Shown: positions 32,240 through 38,775 of the stretch, piece by piece
Numbering within the stretch: the stretch's first letter is position 1
Layout: every line of letters starts with the position of its first letter
Assembly (NCBI RefSeq): GCF_030646015.1
Contig: NZ_JAUSLT010000091.1
Location: 1-38,775 of the forward strand
DNA from: Bradyrhizobium sp.
GTDB taxonomy: Bacteria; Pseudomonadota; Alphaproteobacteria; Rhizobiales; Xanthobacteraceae
Length of the DNA stretch: 38,775 nucleotides
Reading direction: 5' to 3'
Program-made: the position numbers and the translations under genes
The notes under the pieces: generated by a model
What the model was told of the DNA's origin: nothing
Databases searched by the model: none
What the model saw: the letters and a program-made list of their open reading frames with translations, nothing else

Positions 32240-32656
32240 TTACGCCGCTTCGGCGGACTTTTCCTGCACCGGGCCGGAGTCGAGGCCCTTGGCGTCGACG
32301 TCGCGGTCGACGAATTCGATCACGGCCATCGGAGCGTTGTCGCCGTAGCGGAAACCGGCCTTGATGATGCGGGTATAGCCGCCCTGGCGGTCCTTGTAGC
32401 GGGTCGCGATCACGTCGAACAGCTTGCGGACCTGGTCGAGGTCGCGCATCTCGGAGATCGCCTGGCGGCGCATCGAGAGGCCGCCCTTCTTGCCGAGCGT
32501 GACCAGCTTCTCGACGATCGGCCGCAATTCCTTGGCTTTCGGCAGCGTGGTGACGATCTGCTCGTGCTTGATCAGCGCGGCGCACATGTTGGCGAACATC
32601 GCTTTGCGATGCTCGGCGGTGCGGTTGAGCTTCCGATGAACCTTGCCGTGACGCAT
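32240..32656 (-). CDS. rplQ: 50S ribosomal protein L17
   Basis: A 138-residue L17. The conserved start [58 protein letters not shown] is clear, and [30 protein letters not shown] closes the core domain. A short acidic C-terminal tail follows. It is the last gene of the spc/alpha operon, 122 bp after rpoA, and is followed by a strong terminator. Confidence 0.97.
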   Translation of the reverse strand: MRHGKVHRKLNRTAEHRKAMFANMCAALIKHEQIVTTLPKAKELRPIVEKLVTLGKKGGLSMRRQAISEMRDLDQVRKLFDVIATRYKDRQGGYTRIIKAGFRYGDNAPMAVIEFVDRDVDAKGLDSGPVQEKSAEAA

Positions 32657-32743
32657 GTTGAATTCCTCAATACTCTTTCGGTCGCGACGGCTCGTCGGAC
32701 ACGTTGCTCAGGTGGGCCGCCTGCGTTCGCCCAAAATGCAATG

Positions 32744-32766
32744 GCCGGCGCTTTCGCCCGGCCACG
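32744..32766. repeat. short palindrome between rpoA and rplQ
   Basis: TGGCCGG-CGCTTTCGC-CCGGCCA is a 7-bp stem with a 9-bp loop that can partly pair further. It sits 12 bp after the rpoA stop. It has no long U-tract, so it is more likely a small REP-like palindrome or RNA-processing/stability element than a full terminator. Confidence 0.45.
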
Positions 32767-32778
32767 ACAATTATTCGA

Positions 32779-33810
32779 TCAATAATGGTCTTCGAAGCGC
32801 TTGGCCAACTCGTCGATATTCTCCGGCGGCCAGCCGGGCACTTCCATGCCGAGATGCAGACCCATCTGGGCCAGCACTTCCTTGATCTCGTTCAGCGACT
32901 TGCGGCCGAAGTTCGGGGTACGGAGCATCTCCGCTTCCGACTTCTGCACGAGGTCGCCGATGTAGACGATGTTGTCGTTCTTCAGGCAGTTCGCCGAACG
33001 CACCGACAGTTCGAGTTCGTCGACCTTCTTGAGGAACGCCGGGTTGAACGCGAGATCGGGAATGATCTCCTGCGCCACTTCCTTGCGCGGCTCTTCGAAG
33101 TTCACGAACACGTTGAGCTGATCCTGCAGGATGCGCGCGGCATAGGCCACCGCATCATCGGGCGAGATCGCGCCGTTGGTCTCGATGGTCATGGTCAGCT
33201 TGTCGTAGTCGAGGATCTGGCCCTCGCGGGTGTTCTCGACCTTGTAGGAGACCTTGCGGACCGGAGAGAACAGGCTGTCGACCGGGATCAGGCCGATCGG
33301 CGCATCCTCGGGACGGTTGCGCTCGGCGGCGACGTAGCCCTTGCCGGCGGCGACCGTGAATTCCATGCGGATTTCGGCGCCTTCGTCCAGCGTGCAGATC
33401 TGCAGGTCGGGGTTGAGCACCACGACATCGCCGACGGTCTGGATGTCGCCGGCGGTGACGACGCCCGGGCCCTGCTTCTTCACGACCATGCGCTTGGGGC
33501 CTTCGCCCTGCATCTTGATCGAGATGTCCTTGATGTTGAGCACGATGTCGGTGACGTCCTCGCGAACGCCCGCGATCGAGGAGAACTCGTGCAGCACGCC
33601 GTCGATGTGCACCGACTGCACCGCAGCGCCCTGCAGCGAGGACAGCAGGATGCGGCGCAGCGCATTGCCGAGGGTCTGGCCGAAGCCGCGCTCGAGGGGT
33701 TCGGCGACCAGCGTCGCGAAACGATTCGCGTCGGTGCCCGGCGTTACCTGGAGCTTGTTCGGCCGAATGAGTTCTTGCCAATTTTTCTGGATCGTCACTG
33801 TTTCACCCAT
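32779..33810 (-). CDS. rpoA: RNA polymerase alpha subunit
   Basis: A 343-residue alpha subunit. The N-terminal domain for dimerisation and beta/beta' assembly spans about 1-240 ([34 protein letters not shown]). After a linker, the C-terminal DNA- and activator-binding domain spans about 255-325 ([47 protein letters not shown]). The length is normal for alphaproteobacteria. It is in the order rpsM-rpsK-rpoA-rplQ. The 98 bp before it contain a GC-rich hairpin near 33878-33902. Confidence 0.98.
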   Translation of the reverse strand: MGETVTIQKNWQELIRPNKLQVTPGTDANRFATLVAEPLERGFGQTLGNALRRILLSSLQGAAVQSVHIDGVLHEFSSIAGVREDVTDIVLNIKDISIKMQGEGPKRMVVKKQGPGVVTAGDIQTVGDVVVLNPDLQICTLDEGAEIRMEFTVAAGKGYVAAERNRPEDAPIGLIPVDSLFSPVRKVSYKVENTREGQILDYDKLTMTIETNGAISPDDAVAYAARILQDQLNVFVNFEEPRKEVAQEIIPDLAFNPAFLKKVDELELSVRSANCLKNDNIVYIGDLVQKSEAEMLRTPNFGRKSLNEIKEVLAQMGLHLGMEVPGWPPENIDELAKRFEDHY

Positions 33811-33908
33811 GCCGTCTACATCACTGGCGTTGGAGAACGCGGATCAGGCCGCGTCAAATACACTGCAAAGTTCGTCGCGGGGCGGCCATGCCGCCCGCGG
33901 TCGTCAAA

Positions 33909-34298
33909 TCACACGCGCCGGCGCTTGCGCGGACGGCAGCCATTGTGCGGGATCGTGGTCACGTCGCGGATCGATGTGACGGTGAAGCCCGCCGCCTGCA
34001 GCGCGCGAAGCGCCGATTCACGGCCCGAACCCGGACCTGCAACTTCAACCTCCAGCGTGCGCATGCCGTGTTCCTGCGCCTTCTTGGAGACGTCTTCCGC
34101 CGCGACCTGCGCGGCGTAAGGGGTCGACTTGCGCGAGCCCTTGAAGCCCATCGTTCCGGCCGACGACCAGGCAATGGTGTTGCCCTGCGCGTCGGTGATG
34201 GTGATGGTCGTGTTGTTGAACGACGAGTTCACGTGCGCAACACCGGATGCAATGTTCTTGCGCTCACGGCGACGTACGCGGGTGGCTTCCTTGCCCAT
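33909..34298 (-). CDS. rpsK: 30S ribosomal protein S11
   Basis: A 129-residue S11. The conserved blocks [57 protein letters not shown] and the end [13 protein letters not shown] are all present. It is a small-subunit platform protein. It follows rpsM after an unusually long 134-bp gap that holds a palindromic repeat. Confidence 0.98.
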   Translation of the reverse strand: MGKEATRVRRRERKNIASGVAHVNSSFNNTTITITDAQGNTIAWSSAGTMGFKGSRKSTPYAAQVAAEDVSKKAQEHGMRTLEVEVAGPGSGRESALRALQAAGFTVTSIRDVTTIPHNGCRPRKRRRV

Positions 34299-34356
34299 TC
34301 CAGAACCTTTCCTAAGATCTCAACGCCGCCGTAATGCCAGCGGCTACACCTCTGAT

Positions 34357-34427
34357 GCGAATGGTGAGTAGCGAATGGCGAATAGTAAGGATCGGCCCCT
34401 ACTCGCCATTCGCAATTCGCTATTCGC
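34357..34427. repeat. heptad-built palindrome (GCGAATN units) in the rpsM-rpsK gap
   Basis: The arms 34357-34385 and 34399-34427 are complementary at about 24 of 29 positions, with a 13-bp loop. Each arm is made of GCGAAT-like units (GCGAATGG, AGCGAATGG, GCGAATAG). It lies between two ribosomal-protein genes and would be transcribed into the operon mRNA as a long hairpin. I know repeats of CGAATAG units as common in this bacterial group. Confidence 0.7.
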
Positions 34428-34432
34428 GAAAA

Positions 34433-34801
34433 TTACTTCTTCTTGCCGGCGATCGACTTGGCCGGCCCCTTGCGCGTGCGCGCGTTGGTATGGGTGCGCT
34501 GGCCGCGCACCGGCAATCCGCGGCGATGACGAAGGCCGCGATAGCAGCCGAGATCCATCAGACGCTTGATGTTCATGCCGGTCTCGCGACGCAGGTCGCC
34601 TTCGACCAGATAGTCGCGGTCGATCACTTCACGGATCTGCAGCACTTCCTGATCGCTCAGCTGATTGACGCGACGATCTTCGGCAATCTTGACCTTCTCG
34701 ATGATCTCGGCGGCGTTCTTCTGGCCGATACCATGGATGTACTGGAGCGCGATCAGAACGCGCTTGTTGGTCGGGATATTCACACCGGCAATACGGGCCA
34801 C
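34433..34801 (-). CDS. rpsM: 30S ribosomal protein S13
   Basis: A 122-residue S13. [30 protein letters not shown] starts the helix-two-turn-helix core. [25 protein letters not shown] and the basic tail AKSIAGKKK close it. It is a small-subunit head protein that touches the large subunit. It lies 182 bp after adk. Confidence 0.98.
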   Translation of the reverse strand: MARIAGVNIPTNKRVLIALQYIHGIGQKNAAEIIEKVKIAEDRRVNQLSDQEVLQIREVIDRDYLVEGDLRRETGMNIKRLMDLGCYRGLRHRRGLPVRGQRTHTNARTRKGPAKSIAGKKK

Positions 34802-34982
34802 GCAGTCTCTCCTGTCGCCGATCCCTGGGACCGGCTGTGTTTTTAGCTATTCTGGGCGGGTGTCCACAAACGCGAACACGACGCCCGTCCCCTTGCTTGT
34901 CTCGGGGCCCGGCATCGTCTGGAAACAATCCGACTGGATACCGGGCTTATTAAAGGATTCAACTTGGTTTCGTCAACCGTCT

Positions 34983-35900
34983 CTAGCGTTTAGCTCGCCT
35001 TTTCGTGACCTTTTTGGCAGCTTTCCTGGCCTTGCCGACGGCGCGGGCCTTGGAACTGGCGGGCGCCTTGCGGACAGCCTTTTTGGCCGCCCTGGAGGCC
35101 GTTTTCCCGGCCTTCCGGGAGGCTTTGGCGGCTTTTTTGCCAGCCCCGGCCCCCTTGGCCGCCGATTTGGCGGCTTTTCCGGCGGCCGGCTTGGCGGCTT
35201 TCTTGACGGTCTTTTTGGCGCCGGTCTTCCTGGCGCCGGCTTTGGCGTCCGTTTTAGCCTTCCTGGCGGTTCGCTTGGCCGAATCCGCCTTCCTGGCGGC
35301 CTTGGCTTCGACCGCCCCGATCGCGGCAAGGATTCGGTTGATCTCGCGGGTCACCTCTTCGATGGGCATCATGCCATCGACCGTCAGAAGCTTGCGCTGC
35401 TCCGAATAGTAGAGAATCAGCGGCTCGGTCAGCGAACGGTAGCTCGCCAGCCGCTTCGCCAGCACTTCCGGCGTATCGTCGATTCGCACATCCTCGCCCC
35501 GCGCGCGCATCTCCGCCGCCCGGGTTTCGACCCGCTGCAGCAGCGCGCTCTCGTTGACGCGCAACTCCACCACGGCATCCAGCTTGATGTGCTTCTTCTT
35601 CAGGAGTTCATCGAGCGCCTCGGCCTGCGGCACCGTTCGCGGGAAGCCGTCGAGAATAAAGCCGTTCGCCGCATCCGGCTGATCGAGGCGATCGGAAATG
35701 ATCCCGATCACGATCTCATCCGGCACCAGCCCGCCACTGGCCATGATGTCCTTGGCCTTGAGGCCTACCGCCGTCTCCGCCGCCACCGCGGCGCGCAGCA
35801 TTTCACCGGTCGAGAGCTGGACGATGCCGTGCTTCTGAACCAGACGTAGTGCCTGGGTACCCTTGCCCGCCCCCGGCGGCCCGAGAAGAATCAGTCTCAT
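34983..35900 (-). CDS. adk: adenylate kinase with a histone-H1-like C-terminal tail
   Basis: A 305-residue protein. Residues 1-195 form a complete short-LID adenylate kinase (ATP + AMP to 2 ADP): P-loop GPPGAGKG at 7-14, STGEMLR at 30-36, DGFPRT at 84-89 region, and a short LID near 125-150 without zinc cysteines. Residues about 198-305 are an extra tail of Ala, Lys, Arg, Gly, Ser and Thr with repeated KKAA, AAK and RKA units and no aromatic residues. This resembles histone H1 or the Hc1-like basic tails of bacteria. Normal adenylate kinases stop near 190-220. The tail is in one frame with no frameshift. It may bind nucleic acid or ribosomes. The gene sits in the usual place between secY and rpsM. 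Confidence 0.95.
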   Translation of the reverse strand: MRLILLGPPGAGKGTQALRLVQKHGIVQLSTGEMLRAAVAAETAVGLKAKDIMASGGLVPDEIVIGIISDRLDQPDAANGFILDGFPRTVPQAEALDELLKKKHIKLDAVVELRVNESALLQRVETRAAEMRARGEDVRIDDTPEVLAKRLASYRSLTEPLILYYSEQRKLLTVDGMMPIEEVTREINRILAAIGAVEAKAARKADSAKRTARKAKTDAKAGARKTGAKKTVKKAAKPAAGKAAKSAAKGAGAGKKAAKASRKAGKTASRAAKKAVRKAPASSKARAVGKARKAAKKVTKRRAKR

Positions 35901-36027
35901 ACGTATTCGCCCCCCGGCTCGGTGAGCGGCCCGCCGCGCACCTTCGTTTCAAAATCCTGCCCAGCGCCAACTACGATCAGCGCGGAAGCGCGGACAGCGA
36001 AAGCGATGCAACGCGCGGCTTCGGACG

Positions 36028-37359
36028 TCAGCGGCGACGCCCCCTCAGCTTCGACTTTCTGATCAACCCTTCATATTGGTGGGCGAGCAGATAACCCTGC
36101 ACCTGCGCTACCGTATCCATGGTCACGCTGACCACGATCAGGAGCGAGGTGCCGCCGAAGTAGAACGGCACCGAGGCGTAGGAGATCAGGATTTCGGGGA
36201 TCAGGCAGACGATCGCGAGATAGGCAGCGCCCAGAACCGTGACGCGCGACAGCACGTAGTCGATGTATTCGGCGGTGCGTTCGCCCGGCCGGATGCCCGG
36301 GATGAAACCGCCATGCTTCTTGAGATTGTCGGCGGTCTCGGTCGGGTTGAACACGATCGCGGTGTAGAAGAACGCGAAGAACACGATCAGCGCCAGATAG
36401 CAGAACAGAAACAGCGGCCGGCCATGGCTGAGCTGCGTGTTCAGCCACTGAAACCATTCCGGCCCGCTGCCGGCATTGAAATTGGCAACCGTGGTCGGCA
36501 GCAGCAGCAGCGAGGACGCGAAGATCGGCGGAATCACGCCCGAGGTATTGAGCTTGAGCGGCAGATGCGAGGACTGGCCCTCGAACATCTTGTTGCCGAC
36601 CTGGCGCTTCGGATACTGGATCAATAGCCGCCGCTGCGCGCGCTCCATGAACACGATGAAGGCGATCACGACCACCGACATGATGATGACGATCAGAATG
36701 AGCGGGGTGGACAGCGCGCCCTGGCGTCCCAGTTCCAGCATGCTGGCGAGCGCCGAGGGCAATTCGGCGACGATGCCGGCCAGAATGATCAGCGAGATGC
36801 CGTTGCCGATGCCGCGCGAGGTAATCTGCTCGCCGAGCCACATCAGGAACATGGTGCCGCCGGTGAGCGTGACCGAGGTCGAGATCAGGAAGAACATGCC
36901 GGGTTCGCTGACGACATTGCCGGCGCCCTGAAGGCCGATGGCGATGCCGTAGGACTGGAACGCGGCCAGGATCACCGTGAGATAGCGGGTGTACTGGTTC
37001 AGCGTCTTGCGGCCGGCCTCGCCTTCCTTCTTCAAGGCTTCGAGCTTCGGCGATACCGTGGTCAGCAGCTGGATGATAATCGATGCCGAGATGTACGGCA
37101 TGATGTTCAGCGCAAAGATCGCCATGCGGTTGATGCCGCCGCCGGCGAACATGTTGAACATGCCGAGGATGCCGCCGGCCTGCGACTTGAACACCTGCTC
37201 CCAGATGTTGGGATCGATGCCGGGCAGCGGGATGTAGGTACCGAGCCGATAAACAAGCAGCGCACCCAGTGTGAACCAGATGCGCTTCTTCAGTTCTTCG
37301 GCTTTTCCGAGCGCCGAGAAGTTCAGGTTTGCCGCAAGTTGTTCCGCTGCTGAGACCAT
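36028..37359 (-). CDS. secY: protein translocase subunit SecY
   Basis: A 443-residue channel subunit of the SecYEG translocon in the inner membrane, with ten hydrophobic helices. The N-terminus (AEELKKRIWFTLGALLVYRLGTYIPLPGID) and the plug-side GGGINRMAIFALNIMPYISASIIIQLLT are typical. The cytoplasmic loop has QRRLLIQYPKRQVG, and helix 7-8 has PLKLNTSGVIPPIFASSLL. The C-terminal HQYEGLIRKSKLRGRRR is basic. It lies 150 bp after rplO and 127 bp before adk, in the usual order. Confidence 0.98.
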   Translation of the reverse strand: MVSAAEQLAANLNFSALGKAEELKKRIWFTLGALLVYRLGTYIPLPGIDPNIWEQVFKSQAGGILGMFNMFAGGGINRMAIFALNIMPYISASIIIQLLTTVSPKLEALKKEGEAGRKTLNQYTRYLTVILAAFQSYGIAIGLQGAGNVVSEPGMFFLISTSVTLTGGTMFLMWLGEQITSRGIGNGISLIILAGIVAELPSALASMLELGRQGALSTPLILIVIIMSVVVIAFIVFMERAQRRLLIQYPKRQVGNKMFEGQSSHLPLKLNTSGVIPPIFASSLLLLPTTVANFNAGSGPEWFQWLNTQLSHGRPLFLFCYLALIVFFAFFYTAIVFNPTETADNLKKHGGFIPGIRPGERTAEYIDYVLSRVTVLGAAYLAIVCLIPEILISYASVPFYFGGTSLLIVVSVTMDTVAQVQGYLLAHQYEGLIRKSKLRGRRR

Positions 37360-37509
37360 GTTTGGCTTTCTCCCGCGCCCCGTATGCCGTCATCCCTCCG
37401 AAGGAGGAACGTTCAGCAGACGCCGGACATCAATTTGGTGCTCGGCTTTCGAAAAATCTACCGTCTCGGCATGCCGGACCGCCCGCTGGCGCGGGCGATG
37501 ACGCAGATG

Positions 37510-37998
37510 TTACGCCGCCTCGCCTTCGTCCTTCTTTGCCGGCGCCAGGATTTTCACCGTGCCGCCCGCCTTCTCGATCGCCGCGATGGCCGTCTTCGAA
37601 GCGCCGTGAACCTCAATGTTCAGCTTGGCCTTGATTTCGCCGCGGCCGAGCAGCCGCATGCCGGCCTTGGGACGCCGCACGACCTTGGCCTTGACCAGCG
37701 ATTCGACCGTAATGGTCTCGTTGACGTCGATCAGCTTGGCGTCGATCGCGTCCTGCAGCCGGTCGAGATTGATCTCGGCGAAATCGAGCCGGAAGATGTT
37801 GTTGAAGCCGCGCTTCGGCAGGCGGCGATGGATCGGCATCTGGCCGCCTTCGAAGCCCTTGATGCGCACGCCCGAACGCGCGGTCTGGCCCTTGCCGCCG
37901 CGGCCCGCAGTCTTGCCCTTGCCTGAACCGATGCCCCGCCCGACCCGCATGCGCGCTTTGCGCGAGCCGGCTTTGTCGGCGATATCATTGAGTTTCAT
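37510..37998 (-). CDS. rplO: 50S ribosomal protein L15
   Basis: A 162-residue L15. [43 protein letters not shown] is the glycine-rich rRNA-binding arm; [18 protein letters not shown] is conserved. ATG 37998 has GAAGGAAG upstream and fits the family start; upstream codons in frame are not family-like. It is followed by secY and preceded by rpmD. Confidence 0.97.
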   Translation of the reverse strand: MKLNDIADKAGSRKARMRVGRGIGSGKGKTAGRGGKGQTARSGVRIKGFEGGQMPIHRRLPKRGFNNIFRLDFAEINLDRLQDAIDAKLIDVNETITVESLVKAKVVRRPKAGMRLLGRGEIKAKLNIEVHGASKTAIAAIEKAGGTVKILAPAKKDEGEAA

Positions 37999-38114
37999 CG
38001 TTCGCTTCCTTCTTACCTGCCATCGTCCTGAGTTGGGCTTTAGCCCGGCCTCGAAGGGCGATGGTTGTCCTCCCCAGAGGGCCGCACTCGCGGCCGCCTC
38101 GGGACGACGTGAAC

Positions 38115-38309
38115 TTATTTCTCGTCGACGACGCGGACGAGATGCTGAACCTTCGCGATCATGCCGCGAATTGCAGGGGTATCCTGCAGCTCGGTGACCC
38201 GGCCGATCTTGTTGAGGTTGAGGCCGATCAGCGTCGCGCGCTGCGAGTGATGGCGGCGGATCGCGCTGCCGGTCTGCTCGACCTTGATCATCTTTGCGGC
38301 CTTGGCCAT
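38115..38309 (-). CDS. rpmD: 50S ribosomal protein L30
   Basis: A 64-residue L30: [52 protein letters not shown] is the complete family pattern. It lies between rpsE and rplO as usual. The 116-bp gap to rplO holds only short GC-rich inverted segments. Confidence 0.96.
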   Translation of the reverse strand: MAKAAKMIKVEQTGSAIRRHHSQRATLIGLNLNKIGRVTELQDTPAIRGMIAKVQHLVRVVDEK

Positions 38310-38347
38310 GACAATAACTCCGAAAATCGCGTGAGACGCGCGTGTTG

Positions 38348-38775
38348 TTATTCGGCGACCACTTCGGCGTCGCCGCCGACACGGCGCGACTGCAGCGTGG
38401 ACACCTTGATGTTGCGGCGCGCCGCAACCGAACGCGGCGAGTCCTGATGCTTCAGCGCGTCGAAGGTGGCGCGAACCATGTTGTAGGGGTTCGACGAACC
38501 GATCGACTTCGCCACCACGTCCTGGACGCCGAGGCTCTCGAACACCGCGCGCATCGGACCGCCCGCGATGATGCCGGTACCCGCCGGCGCCGCGCGCAGA
38601 TAGACCCTGCCCGCGCCGTGACGGCCGGCGATGTCGTGATGCAGCGTGCGACCTTCGCGCAATGCGACGCGCGTCAGGTTGCGCTTGGCCGACTCGGTCG
38701 CCTTGCGGATCGCCTCGGGAACTTCGCGCGCCTTGCCGTGGCCGAATCCGACCCGGCCCTTTTGGTCGCCGATCA
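38348..38775 (-). CDS. rpsE: 30S ribosomal protein S5, C-terminal part (cut by window edge)
   Basis: The last 141 codons of S5. The frame runs open to the window edge: [33 protein letters not shown] is the end of the double-stranded-RNA-binding domain, and [43 protein letters not shown] is the C-terminal domain. Its N-terminal part lies outside the window. Confidence 0.97.
   Translation of the reverse strand, partial: IGDQKGRVGFGHGKAREVPEAIRKATESAKRNLTRVALREGRTLHHDIAGRHGAGRVYLRAAPAGTGIIAGGPMRAVFESLGVQDVVAKSIGSSNPYNMVRATFDALKHQDSPRSVAARRNIKVSTLQSRRVGGDAEVVAE

Noticed and set aside
32704..34119. 471-codon plus-strand frame
   Set aside because: It is antisense to rpoA and rpsK, with a His/Asp/Arg-rich product and no family pattern.
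34357..34427. Possible CRISPR-like repeat array
   Set aside because: The units are 7-9 bp with no spacers and form one palindrome; there are no cas genes.
36071..37393. 440-codon minus-strand frame
   Set aside because: It overlaps secY in another frame on the same strand. secY is complete and typical, and this product is Arg/His-rich noise.

Overview
The window is a chromosome segment of an alphaproteobacterium of the Bradyrhizobium/Rhodopseudomonas group (Nitrobacteraceae). The grounds are high GC with strong third-position bias, the alphaproteobacterial gene order secY-adk-rpsM-rpsK-rpoA-rplQ, ATP12 and zeta-type (DUF1476) ATP-synthase proteins, FixK/FNR-like boxes, and intergenic palindromes of the kind common in this group. 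The genus is inferred, not proven. No rRNA, tRNA, CRISPR array, integrase or intact insertion sequence was seen.

Layout. (1) 1-7,200: housekeeping and accessory genes, mostly on the minus strand: propionyl-CoA carboxylase beta subunit, a DUF4260 membrane protein (plus strand), a carboxymuconolactone decarboxylase-like protein, a DOPA 4,5-dioxygenase-like protein, a class D beta-lactamase, an isolated FliK-like/FlhB-C pair, and the F1-ATPase assembly chaperone ATP12. (2) about 7,250-23,090: a 16-kb accessory block with two TerC paralogues (about 94% identical), a P-type cation ATPase, PPK2, a universal stress protein, two DUF1476 paralogues, a heavy-metal RND pump with adaptor, a LysR regulator, two small ORFs and several gene remnants. 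(3) about 23,090-32,060: core-type genes: RluA-family pseudouridine synthase, esterase, TPR protein, RarA, DegP/Q protease, zinc-type alcohol dehydrogenase and HisC. (4) 32,190-38,775: the distal part of the S10-spc-alpha ribosomal operon on the minus strand, from rpsE (cut by the window edge) to rplQ, closed by a UUCG-loop terminator.

The accessory block is the most interesting part. Three TTGA-N6-TCAA boxes (9490, 12452, 16455) lie 70-125 bp upstream of the P-type ATPase, PPK2 and universal stress genes. This suggests one FixK/FNR-type low-oxygen regulon. The two DUF1476 genes share a second promoter architecture with exact spacing: a TCAAT-N7-ATTGA dyad, then TTGGCG, an 18-bp gap and TATC. 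Together these genes could save or recycle ATP when respiration stops: zeta-like proteins acting on F1-ATPase, polyphosphate-driven nucleotide phosphorylation, ion pumping and stress proteins. That is inference. The ATPase carries DKPGT in place of the nearly invariant DKTGT, so its transport activity is doubtful.

Other unusual points are an adenylate kinase with a histone-H1-like tail of about 105 residues, a duplicated rluC promoter and 5' end placed in front of a secreted TPR gene, a broken APC permease remnant, and nested palindromic repeats, one of them inside the rpsM-rpsK gap of the ribosomal operon.
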